From positions 1 through 15,630 of the forward strand of contig ONLC01000020.1 in assembly GCA_900318545.1 (NCBI GenBank): a stretch of 15,630 nucleotides of DNA, read 5' to 3'. The notes beneath the pieces are model-generated. The model was not told where the DNA came from, ran no database searches, and was given only the letters and a program-made list of their open reading frames with translations. This DNA comes from an uncultured Eubacteriales bacterium (GTDB taxonomy: Bacteria > Bacillota > Clostridia > Oscillospirales > Ruminococcaceae). Positions 4,705 through 11,329 of this stretch are shown piece by piece. Position 1 is the first letter of the stretch; every line of letters begins with the position of its first letter. Made by a program: the position numbers and the translations under genes.

Positions 4705-5170
4705 TGCGTGACTGCAAGGTTTCGGCTTGTGCCGAAACAAAGATATGCGATGAAGCGGAAGGTTGCTGACGGTGCGTCAGGTAATTTCCGTGGAGTATGT
4801 CCGATTTCAAACCGGGCGACTGTAAATACCGAACACAGTATGTGCTTATGCTTCTTGCGAGGGCAGGTTTCTGCTTTGGCGTGGGTGCGGCTGTCTGTGT
4901 CTGCTGTTTTGGAGTCCGAAAAGCGTTTGAGTTTTTCGGATATTTTTAATGAAGCAGGTAGGGAACACACGGCAGAGTGTAAATCGTAAAAAGGCGATTT
5001 GAACGGTATTTCAGAGGCTTTTGGAATGGAAACCGGGTCAGTTGTGTGAGCGGTCGGGTCTGTATACTATATATAGTGTACGGCTGCTGACGAACGTTCA
5101 TACAATTGACTGAGGCTTTCGTTCCGGAAGCCGCCCCCTGAACAACAAATGCACTAAGGAGGCGATTTAA
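4705..5170 (+). promoter_or_regulatory. Long structured leader of the S10 operon
   Basis: About 465 bases without a credible gene but rich in hairpins: CTTGC/GCAAG (4703-4718 region) with loop GTGACT; GTTTCGGC/GCCGAAAC just after it; CTGACG (4766-4771)/CGTCAG (4775-4780) with GCGGAA (4755-4760)/TTCCGT (4786-4791) outside it; a terminator-like hairpin at 4915-4947; AAATCG/CGATTT (4981-5000); a near-palindrome (5062-5081); and GGCTTTCG (5114-5121)/CGGAAGCC (5125-5132). S10 leaders are autoregulated by ribosomal protein L4 in E. coli through attenuation and translation control. A similar role here is plausible, but the ligand is not known from the sequence. Confidence 0.6.
4915..4947 (+). terminator. 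Attenuator-like terminator inside the S10 leader
   Basis: TCCGAAAA (4915-4922) pairs perfectly with TTTTCGGA (4933-4940), with a 10-base loop, followed by TATTTTT (4941-4947). It sits about 210 bases after the predicted start and 220 bases before rpsJ, so it could set how much RNA polymerase enters the operon. Upstream bases that might form an antiterminator were not identified with certainty. Confidence 0.6.
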
Positions 5171-5485
5171 GTGGCAGTCAATGAGAAGATCAGAATCAAG
5201 ATCAAGGGTTACGAGCACGCAGTAGTAGATGCTGCAGCTGCAAAGATCGTTGAGGCTATCAAGCGTTCGGGCGCACAGGTATCGGGTCCTATCCCGCTTC
5301 CTACCGACAAGGAGATCATCACGATCCTGAGAGCTGTTCATAAGTACAAGGACAGCCGTGAGCAGTTTGAGCTCAGAACACACAAGAGACTGATCGATGT
5401 TATCAGACCTACAAAGGAGACAACATCCGCTCTTGAGAATCTTGAACTTCCTGCAGGCGTAAACATCGTAATGGAGATCAAGTAA
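5171..5485 (+). CDS. rpsJ: 30S ribosomal protein S10
   Basis: 104 residues, the normal length. S10 (uS10) binds the head of the small subunit and, as NusE, also joins transcription antitermination complexes. The start IRIKIKGYEHAVVDAAAAKIV and the later SGPIPLPT and HKRLIDV motifs are typical of the family. The start is GTG 5171, fixed by AAGGAGGCG (5157-5165) 5 bases away; no in-frame ATG is nearby. It is first in the S10 operon, after the long leader. The 95-base gap to rplC is longer than most in the operon and contains two hairpins. Confidence 0.97.
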   Translation: MAVNEKIRIKIKGYEHAVVDAAAAKIVEAIKRSGAQVSGPIPLPTDKEIITILRAVHKYKDSREQFELRTHKRLIDVIRPTKETTSALENLELPAGVNIVMEIK

Positions 5486-5493
5486 TCCCCAAA

Positions 5494-5555
5494 CGAGATC
5501 ACAGAGAGCTGATCTCGGAAACGTTGTAAACCGCAGGTCATGTCGGGAAACCGAC
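5494..5555 (+). other. Two hairpins in the rpsJ-rplC spacer
   Basis: CGAGATCA (5494-5501) pairs perfectly with TGATCTCG (5510-5517), 8 bp with an 8-base loop. GTCGG (5542-5546) pairs with CCGAC (5551-5555) around a GAAA tetraloop. There is no U-tract, so termination is unlikely; mRNA processing or translation control is possible. Confidence 0.45.
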
Positions 5556-5580
5556 CAATAACCAATAGGAGGAAAAAACA

Positions 5581-6219
5581 ATGCAGAAAGGTATCATCGG
5601 AAAGAAGATCGGTATGACACAGATCTTCGATGAGACAGGAAAGGTAGTTCCTGTAACAGTTATCGAAGCAGGTCCGTGTGTGGTAGTTCAGAAGAAGACC
5701 GCAGAGAATGACGGATACGAGGCTGTACAGCTTGGCTTCGGAGAGATCAGAGCTAAGAGAGTGAACAAGCCCCTTCAGGGTCACTTCAAGAAGGCAGACG
5801 TTGCTATGAAGAGAACTCTTAAGGAATTCAGACTTGACGACATCTCAGCTCTTAATGTAGGCGACATCGTAAAGGCTGACACCTTTGCAGAGGGCGACAT
5901 CGTAGATGTAAGCGGCACAAGCAAGGGTCACGGATTCAGCGGTACGATCAAGCGTCACAATTTCGCAAGACTTAAAGAAACTCACGGTACAGGTCCTGTA
6001 CACAGACACGCAGGCTCAATGGGCGCTTGCTCATCGCCTTCGAGGATCTTCAAGGGCAAGGGAATGCCCGGACAGTACGGTAATGTAAAGGTGACCGTTC
6101 AGAACCTGAAGATCGTGAAGATCGACGCAGAAAACAATCTTATTGCAGTTAAGGGAGCTGTTCCCGGTCCTAAGAACGGCACAGTTACTATTACAGACTG
6201 CGTTAAGAAGAAGGCTTAG
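5581..6219 (+). CDS. rplC: 50S ribosomal protein L3
   Basis: 212 residues, close to the usual 206-212. L3 (uL3) binds 23S rRNA early in assembly and reaches the peptidyl transferase centre with a long loop. The start KGIIGKKIGMTQIFDETGKVVPVTVIE is the family signature; the central loop has GTSKGHGFSGTIKRHNF and GSMGACSSPSRIFKGKGMPG. ATG 5581 follows AATAGGAGG (5565-5573). The rplD start lies 17 bases after the stop. Confidence 0.97.
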   Translation: MQKGIIGKKIGMTQIFDETGKVVPVTVIEAGPCVVVQKKTAENDGYEAVQLGFGEIRAKRVNKPLQGHFKKADVAMKRTLKEFRLDDISALNVGDIVKADTFAEGDIVDVSGTSKGHGFSGTIKRHNFARLKETHGTGPVHRHAGSMGACSSPSRIFKGKGMPGQYGNVKVTVQNLKIVKIDAENNLIAVKGAVPGPKNGTVTITDCVKKKA

Positions 6220-6236
6220 TGGAAGGAGGAATAGTT

Positions 6237-6860
6237 ATGTCACAGATCTCAGTATTTGACATGAAGGGCGTAAAGGTTGCCGACACTGAGCTTAATGATG
6301 CTATTTTCGGCATCGAGCCAAACAAGACCATTTTACACGCAATGGTTGTAAACTATCTCGCTAACCAGAGACAGGGTACACAGTCCACTCTCACCAGAAC
6401 AGAGGTAAGAGGAGGCGGAAGAAAGCCCTGGAGACAGAAGGGTACAGGTCATGCAAGACAGGGCTCTATCAGAGCTCCTCAGTGGGTACACGGTGGTGTA
6501 GCACTCGGCCCTAAGCCCAGAGATTACAGCTATTCGCTTAATAAGAAGGAAAGAAGACTCGGAATGAAGTCGGCTCTCTCCGTAAAGGTAGCAGACGAGA
6601 ACCTCGTTGTTGTTGACGCTATCAAGACTGAGGAGTTCAAGACCAAGACTATCGTTGAGATGCTCAAGGCTCTCAAGGTAGAGGGCAAGGCTCTGATCGT
6701 AACTGCTGAGGCAGATCAGAAGATCGTTAAGAGCGCTGCTAACATTCCCGGAGTTAAGACAGCTACGGTAAATACTCTCAGCGTTTATGACATCATGAAC
6801 TATGATAAGTTTATCGTATCTTCCGATGCTGTCAAGAAGATCGAGGAGGTATATGCATAA
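6237..6860 (+). CDS. rplD: 50S ribosomal protein L4
   Basis: 207 residues from ATG 6237. An upstream in-frame GTG at 6219 is rejected because AAGGAGG (6223-6229) sits 7 bases before the ATG, and family members begin with this MSQISVFDMKG-like start. L4 (uL4) lines the peptide exit tunnel with an extended loop, seen here as RTEVRGGGRKPWRQKGTGHARQGS. In enterobacteria free L4 represses its own operon through the S10 leader; the long leader upstream makes this worth testing here. The stop overlaps the rplW start (TAATG). Confidence 0.96.
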   Translation: MSQISVFDMKGVKVADTELNDAIFGIEPNKTILHAMVVNYLANQRQGTQSTLTRTEVRGGGRKPWRQKGTGHARQGSIRAPQWVHGGVALGPKPRDYSYSLNKKERRLGMKSALSVKVADENLVVVDAIKTEEFKTKTIVEMLKALKVEGKALIVTAEADQKIVKSAANIPGVKTATVNTLSVYDIMNYDKFIVSSDAVKKIEEVYA

Positions 6861-7150
6861 TGAAAGCTGCTCAGGATATTATTTTGACCCCTGTTATCAC
6901 TGAGGACTCCATGGACAGACTTCAGGCTAACAGATATACCTTTAAGGTCGCTAAGGACGCTAACAAGATCGAGATAGCTAAGGCTGTTGAGGAGCTGTTC
7001 GGCGTTAAGGTCGCAAAGGTAAACACTATGACTGTTAAGGGCAAGCAGAAGAGAATGGGCAGAAGCGTTGGCTATCGCCCTGACTGGAAAAAGGCTATCG
7101 TTACCCTCGAGGGTGACAAGACCATCGAGTTCTTTGAGGGACTTTACTAA
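6860..7150 (+). CDS. rplW: 50S ribosomal protein L23
   Basis: 96 residues, normal length. L23 (uL23) sits at the exit of the peptide tunnel and docks trigger factor and SRP. The pattern DIILTPVITEDSMDRLQANRYTFKV, then VEELFGVKVAKVNTM and GYRPDWKKAIVTL, is typical. The ATG overlaps the rplD stop by one base, with AGGAGGT (6844-6850) inside rplD, so translation is likely coupled. It is followed by an unusually long structured spacer before rplB. Confidence 0.96.
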   Translation: MKAAQDIILTPVITEDSMDRLQANRYTFKVAKDANKIEIAKAVEELFGVKVAKVNTMTVKGKQKRMGRSVGYRPDWKKAIVTLEGDKTIEFFEGLY

Positions 7151-7322
7151 TTAGCCCTGAACCGCAGATGTGCGTGAAACCGAGCACACGGCGGTGAGCT
7201 CCGGCGAGGCAGCGAGGGCTGCTCGGGCAAGGTGCTGAATGCTTTGCCGAAACACATTCCGTCGGACGTATGTATGGAAGGCAAAAGCCTTTCGCAAAAC
7301 TTTTTAAGGAGTTGAATTTCAA
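7151..7322 (+). promoter_or_regulatory. Structured 172-base spacer between rplW and rplB
   Basis: Most gaps in this operon are under 30 bases; this one is 172 and full of hairpins. They include TGTGC/GCACA inside CCGC/GCGG (about 7162-7194); CGAGGCAGC/GCTGCTCG around GAGG (7205-7225, one bulged G); GGCAAGG (7226-7232)/CTTTGCC (7242-7248); and GGAAGGC (7276-7282)/GCCTTTC (7287-7293) around AAAA. The last hairpin is followed after 8 bases by TTTTT, then AAGGAG (7306-7311) for rplB. No promoter was recognised. It could be a processing site, a cis-regulatory RNA or an RNA-stability element. Confidence 0.5.
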
Positions 7323-8156
7323 ATGGCAATAAAGAGCTATAAGCCGACCACTGCCGGAAGACGTGGAATGACCGTTACAGATTATTCCGAGCTTTCTAAG
7401 GTCGCTCCCTGCAAGTCTCTGCTTGAGCCTCTCAAGAAGCATTCGGGCAGAAACAGCTACGGCAGGATCACCGTTCGTCACAGAGGCGGCGGAGAGAGAA
7501 GAAAGTATCGTGTTATCGACTTCAAGAGAAATAAGATGGGTATGGACGCTAAGGTAGTTACCATTGAGTACGATCCTAACAGATCTGCATTCATCGCACT
7601 TCTTCAGTATGAGGACGGAGAGAAGAGATATATCATCGCTCCCTACGGCCTTAAAGTCGGTGATGTTGTAAGATCGGGACCCGACGCTGATATCAAGCCC
7701 GGAAACGCTCTTGCAATGGTAAATATCCCTGTGGGTACATTTATCCACAACATTGAGCTTTATCCCGGAAAGGGCGCTCAGCTCGTTCGTTCAGCAGGAA
7801 ACATGGCTCAGCTTATGGGTAAGGAAGGCGCTTATGCCCTCATCAGACTCCCTTCGGGCGAGATGAGAAGAGTTCCCGTAAACTGCATGGCAACTGTCGG
7901 ACAGGTCGGCAATATCGACCACGAGAACGTAAACATCGGTAAGGCAGGAAGAAAGCGTCACATGGGCTGGAGACCTACAGTAAGAGGTTCCGTAATGAAC
8001 CCCTGCGACCATCCTCACGGAGGTGGTGAGGGACGTGCTCCTATCGGACGTCCGTCGCCTGTTACACCTTGGGGTAAGCCTACAATGGGTTACAAGACAC
8101 GTGCTAAGCATCATCGTTCCGATAAGTTTATCGTAAAACGCAGAAACGGTAAGTAA
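7323..8156 (+). CDS. rplB: 50S ribosomal protein L2
   Basis: 277 residues, as usual. L2 (uL2) is among the most conserved ribosomal proteins, needed for subunit joining and peptidyl transfer. Recognised by KSYKPTTAGRRGMTVTDY at the start, RHRGGGERRKYRVIDF near residues 55-70, and DHPHGGGEGRAPIGRPSPVTPWG at 229-251 with the conserved histidines 230 and 232. ATG 7323 has AAGGAG about 11 bases upstream, a slightly long spacing. rpsS follows after 22 bases. Confidence 0.97.
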   Translation: MAIKSYKPTTAGRRGMTVTDYSELSKVAPCKSLLEPLKKHSGRNSYGRITVRHRGGGERRKYRVIDFKRNKMGMDAKVVTIEYDPNRSAFIALLQYEDGEKRYIIAPYGLKVGDVVRSGPDADIKPGNALAMVNIPVGTFIHNIELYPGKGAQLVRSAGNMAQLMGKEGAYALIRLPSGEMRRVPVNCMATVGQVGNIDHENVNIGKAGRKRHMGWRPTVRGSVMNPCDHPHGGGEGRAPIGRPSPVTPWGKPTMGYKTRAKHHRSDKFIVKRRNGK

Positions 8157-8178
8157 TTTGAGAGGAGGCAGATGATCA

Positions 8179-8460
8179 ATGGGTAGAAGTGTCAAGAAGG
8201 GACCTTACGTACAAGAGGCCCTCTACAAAAGAGTAGTTGCAATGAACGAAGCAGGCGAGAAGAAGGTGCTCAAGACATGGAGCAGAGCCTCAACTATCTT
8301 CCCTGAGTTCGTTGGTCATACATTCGGCGTACATGACGGAAGAAAACACGTTCCCGTATATGTAACAGAGGATATGGTAGGTCATAAGCTGGGAGAGTTT
8401 GCTCCTACAAGAACCTACAAGGGTCATGCCGGATCAAAGACCTCTAACAACGGTAAGTAA
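8179..8460 (+). CDS. rpsS: 30S ribosomal protein S19
   Basis: 93 residues, normal length. S19 (uS19) is in the head of the small subunit near the A-site tRNA and pairs with S13. The start GRSVKKGPYVQEALYKRV, then WSRASTIFPEFVGHTFGVHDGRKHVPVYVTEDMVGHKLGEFAPTR, is diagnostic. AGAGGAGG (8160-8167) provides the ribosome binding site. It lies between L2 and L22 as in all S10 operons. Confidence 0.97.
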   Translation: MGRSVKKGPYVQEALYKRVVAMNEAGEKKVLKTWSRASTIFPEFVGHTFGVHDGRKHVPVYVTEDMVGHKLGEFAPTRTYKGHAGSKTSNNGK

Positions 8461-8478
8461 GCGGAAGGAGGAAACGTG

Positions 8479-8814
8479 ATGGAAGCAAAGGCAATTCTGA
8501 GAACTGCTCGTATTGCTCCCCGTAAGGTACAGATAGTTCTGGACCTTATCAGAGGAAAGGATTACGACGTTGCAATGGCAACCGTAAAGCATACACCAAA
8601 GGCTGCAAGTGAATATCTTGAGAAGCTTCTGAAGTCCGCTGCTGCAAACGCTGAGAACAATCATAACATGGATAAGAACAACCTTTATGTTTCTGAGTGT
8701 TATGTTTGCCCGGGACCGATCATGAAGAGGATCAGACCAAGAGCACAGGGCAGAGCTTATAGGATATTCAAGAGGACATCGCATATCACCGTTGTTCTCA
8801 AGGAAAAGGAATAA
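8479..8814 (+). CDS. rplV: 50S ribosomal protein L22
   Basis: 111 residues from ATG 8479. A GTG directly before it (8476) would leave only 4 bases to AAGGAGG (8465-8471), so the ATG with 7 bases is preferred. L22 (uL22) has a beta-hairpin lining the exit tunnel; mutations there are known to give macrolide resistance in other bacteria. The motifs ARIAPRKVQIVLDLIRGK near the start and GPIMKRIRPRAQGRAYRIFKRTSHI near the end mark it clearly. The hairpin tip carries no obvious deletion or insertion. Confidence 0.96.
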   Translation: MEAKAILRTARIAPRKVQIVLDLIRGKDYDVAMATVKHTPKAASEYLEKLLKSAAANAENNHNMDKNNLYVSECYVCPGPIMKRIRPRAQGRAYRIFKRTSHITVVLKEKE

Positions 8815-8833
8815 CTGAAAGAGGAGGTAAATC

Positions 8834-9643
8834 ATGGGACAGAAAGTTAATCCGCACGGACTGCGTGTCGGTGTGATCAAGAATTGGGATTCCCGCTGGT
8901 TTGCAGATAAGGGCACTTTCGGTGATACGCTTGTAGAGGATTACAACATTCGTAAGTATATTATGAAGGATCTTAACAGAAGATCCAAGAATCCTTCGGA
9001 CAAATGCGTTTACGCAGGTGTTCCTAAGATAGAGATCGAGAGATTCAGCGGCAAGGACGGTGCCCAGAAGGTAAGACTTCACATTCACTGTGCAAAGCCG
9101 GGTCTCGTGATCGGAAGAGGCGGAGCTGAGATCGACAAGCTTCGTGCAAATCTCGAGAAGAAGATCGGCAAGGGCGTTGCGATCAACATTGTTGAGGTAA
9201 GACAGCCCGACCTGAATGCTCAGCTCGTAGCTGAGAAGATAGCTCACGACCTCGAGGACCGTGTTTCGTTCAGAAGAGCAATGAAGCAGTCCATCGGCAG
9301 AGCAATGAAGCTCGGTGCAAAGGGTATCAAGACCAGAGTATCAGGCAGACTTGCAGGCGCTGAGATCGCAAGAGCTGAGACATATCATGAGGGTACAATC
9401 CCGCTGCAGACCATCAGAGCTGATATTGACTACGGCTTCGCTGAGGCAAACACCACCTACGGTAAGCTCGGCGTAAAGGTATGGATCTACAGAGGTGAGG
9501 TCCTCAAGGGTCAGGTAGCTGCATCCGATAAGAGAGATGACGGCGCTGACAAGAAGAGAAGACCCCGCAATGACAAGAGCAGGGACAACCGCAGGTCGTT
9601 CAATAAGGCTCGTGAGACGAAAAGAGAAGGAGGTAACGCATAA
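8834..9643 (+). CDS. rpsC: 30S ribosomal protein S3
   Basis: 269 residues, longer than the roughly 220-235 common in bacteria. S3 (uS3) forms part of the mRNA entry channel and helps unwind mRNA. The N-terminal MGQKVNPHGLRVGVI, the type II KH motif IGRGG at 93-97 and the domain around GRLAGAEIARAE are intact. The extra length is a C-terminal tail from about residue 230, rich in Lys, Arg, Asp and Asn (KKRRPRNDKSRDNRR), of low complexity. Such basic tails occur in some Clostridia. ATG 8834 follows AGGAGGT (8822-8828). The stop overlaps the rplP start (TAATG). Confidence 0.96.
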   Translation: MGQKVNPHGLRVGVIKNWDSRWFADKGTFGDTLVEDYNIRKYIMKDLNRRSKNPSDKCVYAGVPKIEIERFSGKDGAQKVRLHIHCAKPGLVIGRGGAEIDKLRANLEKKIGKGVAINIVEVRQPDLNAQLVAEKIAHDLEDRVSFRRAMKQSIGRAMKLGAKGIKTRVSGRLAGAEIARAETYHEGTIPLQTIRADIDYGFAEANTTYGKLGVKVWIYRGEVLKGQVAASDKRDDGADKKRRPRNDKSRDNRRSFNKARETKREGGNA

Positions 9644-10074
9644 TGCTGCTTCCAAAGAGAGTAAAGTTCAGAAAACAGCACAGAGGCAGAATGACAGGTA
9701 AGGCCTACAGAGGAAACAAGGTTTCCTACGGTGAGTTCGGTCTTCAGTCACTCGAGCCTGCTTGGATCTCCTCGAATCAGATCGAGGCTGCCCGTATCGC
9801 TATGACAAGATACATCAAGAGAGGCGGTCAGGTCTGGATCAAGATCTTCCCTGACAAGCCCGCAACAAGGAAGCCCCTTGGTACCCGAATGGGTAAAGGT
9901 AAGGGTGCTCCTGAGTACTGGGTAGCAGTAGTTAAGCCCGGCAGAGTAATGTTCGAGATCGCCGGTGTAAGCGAGGAGACCGCAAGAGAGGCTTTGAGAC
10001 TTGCAAGTCACAAGCTTCCTGTAAAATGTAAGTTTGTTAAGAAAGAAACTCAAGAAACGGGTGGTGAGCAATAA
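9643..10074 (+). CDS. rplP: 50S ribosomal protein L16
   Basis: 143 residues, normal. L16 (uL16) helps place tRNA in the A site and is added late in 50S assembly. The start MLLPKRVKFRKQHRGRMTGKA and the motifs RGGQVWIKIFPDKP and TRMGKGKGAPEYWVAVVKPG are typical. The start codon overlaps the rpsC stop by one base, with AAGGAGGT inside rpsC. The stop in turn overlaps the rpmC start, so three genes are chained by TAATG junctions, a sign of coupled translation. Confidence 0.97.
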   Translation: MLLPKRVKFRKQHRGRMTGKAYRGNKVSYGEFGLQSLEPAWISSNQIEAARIAMTRYIKRGGQVWIKIFPDKPATRKPLGTRMGKGKGAPEYWVAVVKPGRVMFEIAGVSEETAREALRLASHKLPVKCKFVKKETQETGGEQ

Positions 10075-10271
10075 TGAAGGCTAGTGAGATCAGAGATATG
10101 ACCGCAGACGAGCTCAATGCAAAGCTCGTCGAACTCAAGCAGGAGCTTTTTAACCTTCGCTTTCAGCACGCTGTAAACCAGCTCGAGAATCCTAAGAGAC
10201 TCCAGGCTGTTAAAAGGGATATTGCTCGTGTAAAAACATTCATTCGTAAGCAAGAGTCCAACGTTCAGTAA
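10074..10271 (+). CDS. rpmC: 50S ribosomal protein L29
   Basis: 65 residues, the usual length of L29 (uL29), a two-helix protein near the peptide exit. The helices read SEIRDMTADELNAKLVELKQELFNLRFQHA and then RLQAVKRDIARVKTFIRKQE. ATG 10074 overlaps the rplP stop. The upstream GGGTGGTGAG (10060-10069) is a poorer ribosome binding site than its neighbours have, consistent with coupling to rplP translation. rpsQ follows 20 bases later. Confidence 0.96.
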   Translation: MKASEIRDMTADELNAKLVELKQELFNLRFQHAVNQLENPKRLQAVKRDIARVKTFIRKQESNVQ

Positions 10272-10291
10272 TTTCGGAAGGAGGATCCACT

Positions 10292-10552
10292 GTGAGCGAA
10301 GAAAGAAATCTGAGAAAAACAAGAGTCGGAGTTGTAGTTTCCGATAAGATGGATAAGACGATCGTTGTTGCTATCAAGGACAACGTACAGCACCCTCTTT
10401 ACAAGAAGATCATCAAGAGAACAGTAAAGCTCAAGGCTCATGACGAGGAGAACACCGCAGGAATCGGTGATAAGGTAGAGGTAATGGAAACAAGACCTCT
10501 CTCCAAGGACAAGAGATGGAGACTTGTAAAGGTTCTCGAGAAGGCTAAGTAA
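10292..10552 (+). CDS. rpsQ: 30S ribosomal protein S17
   Basis: 86 residues, normal. S17 (uS17) binds 16S rRNA early through an OB fold. It is recognised by NLRKTRVGVVVSDKMDKTIVVAI near the start and by HDEENTAGIGDKVEVMETRPLSKDKRWRLV later. The start is GTG 10292, 7 bases after AAGGAGG (10278-10284), and no ATG fits. A 51-base gap with a small hairpin separates it from rplN. Confidence 0.96.
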   Translation: MSEERNLRKTRVGVVVSDKMDKTIVVAIKDNVQHPLYKKIIKRTVKLKAHDEENTAGIGDKVEVMETRPLSKDKRWRLVKVLEKAK

Positions 10553-10560
10553 TAAGTTTT

Positions 10561-10576
10561 AGCGTGGCAACACGCT
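10561..10576 (+). other. GNRA-capped hairpin between rpsQ and rplN
   Basis: AGCGTG (10561-10566) pairs perfectly with CACGCT (10571-10576) around a GCAA tetraloop, 8 bases after the rpsQ stop. TTTT precedes the stem but no U-tract follows. It may stabilise or process the mRNA. Confidence 0.4.
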
Positions 10577-10603
10577 TCAAGATCACGAAAGGAGGAACGC
10601 ACT

Positions 10604-10972
10604 GTGATACAGATGCAGACTTATCTCAAGGTTGCAGATAACTCCGGAGCTAAGGAGCTTATGTGCATCAGAGTACTCGGCGGAACACGCAGAAAGTATG
10701 CAAATATCGGTGACGTTGTAGTTTGCTCGGTCAAGAAGGCAACACCGGGCGGAGTTGTTAAAAAAGGCGACGTTGTTAAAGCAGTAATCGTTCGTTCAGC
10801 AAAGGGTCTTCGTCGTGCAGACGGAACTTATATCCGTTTCGACGAGAACGCTGCTGTAATAATAAGAGATGACAAGAACCCAAGAGGAACCCGTATTTTC
10901 GGGCCTGTGGCTAAGGAGCTGCGTGAGAAGGATTACCTTAAGATCCTTTCGCTCGCTCCCGAAGTACTTTGA
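10604..10972 (+). CDS. rplN: 50S ribosomal protein L14
   Basis: 122 residues from GTG 10604, exactly the family length. L14 (uL14) contacts L19 and 16S rRNA at the subunit interface and is the binding site of the silencing factor RsfS. It is recognised by MIQMQTYLKVADNSGAKELMCIRVLGG at the start and by DENAAVIIRDDKNPRGTRIFGPVAKELR. AAGGAGG (10589-10595) lies 8 bases upstream. This gene begins the spc part of the operon. No separate spc promoter was recognised. Confidence 0.97.
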   Translation: MIQMQTYLKVADNSGAKELMCIRVLGGTRRKYANIGDVVVCSVKKATPGGVVKKGDVVKAVIVRSAKGLRRADGTYIRFDENAAVIIRDDKNPRGTRIFGPVAKELREKDYLKILSLAPEVL

Positions 10973-10989
10973 TCGGAGGTGTCGTAAGT

Positions 10990-11313
10990 ATGAATAAGGT
11001 ACACGTTAAAACAGGCGACACCGTCGTTATCCTTTCGGGTAAGGACAAGGGCAAGCAGGGTAAGGTGCTTGAGGTTTCCCCCAAGGAAGGCAAGGTAATC
11101 GTTGAGGGTCTCAACATCGCTACCAAGCACGTTAAGCCCAGAAGACAGGGCGAGCAGGGCGGCATCGTGAGCGCTGAGGCAGCTCTCTATGCAAGCAAGG
11201 TTCAGCTCGTTTGCCCCAAGTGCGGCAAGAGTACAAGAATCGCACATAAGATTCTTGAGGACGGAACTAAGGTCAGGGTCTGCAAGAATGCAGACTGCGG
11301 CGAAGAATTTTAA
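10990..11313 (+). CDS. rplX: 50S ribosomal protein L24 with a C-terminal cysteine motif
   Basis: 107 residues from ATG 10990. An upstream in-frame start at 10969 overlaps rplN and the ribosome binding site CGGAGGT (10974-10980), so it is rejected. L24 (uL24) is an assembly-initiating protein with a KOW domain: HVKTGDTVVILSGKDKGKQGKV at residues 5-26. The C-terminus has four cysteines, C75 and C78 (CPKC) and C98 and C103 (CKNADC), likely a zinc ribbon. The second pair is spaced by four residues where C-X2-C would be expected. Confidence 0.95.
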   Translation: MNKVHVKTGDTVVILSGKDKGKQGKVLEVSPKEGKVIVEGLNIATKHVKPRRQGEQGGIVSAEAALYASKVQLVCPKCGKSTRIAHKILEDGTKVRVCKNADCGEEF

Positions 11314-11329
11314 TTAGGAGGATCATACG

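Noticed and set aside
4624..4989. Open frame of 121 codons upstream of rpsJ
   Set aside because: It contains the S10 operon promoter and the leader hairpins, starts before the predicted transcription start, and has no Shine-Dalgarno sequence.
5042..5072. Second promoter before rpsJ (TTGTGT with TATACT)
   Set aside because: The spacing is only 15 bases and the -35 match is poor; the upstream extended -10 promoter explains the transcript.
6219..6236. GTG start for rplD 18 bases upstream
   Set aside because: It would place the AAGGAGG ribosome binding site inside the gene; ATG 6237 has proper spacing and the family's N-terminus.
10969..10989. Upstream ATG start for rplX at 10969
   Set aside because: It overlaps the end of rplN and precedes the CGGAGGT site; ATG 10990 gives the normal L24 N-terminus.
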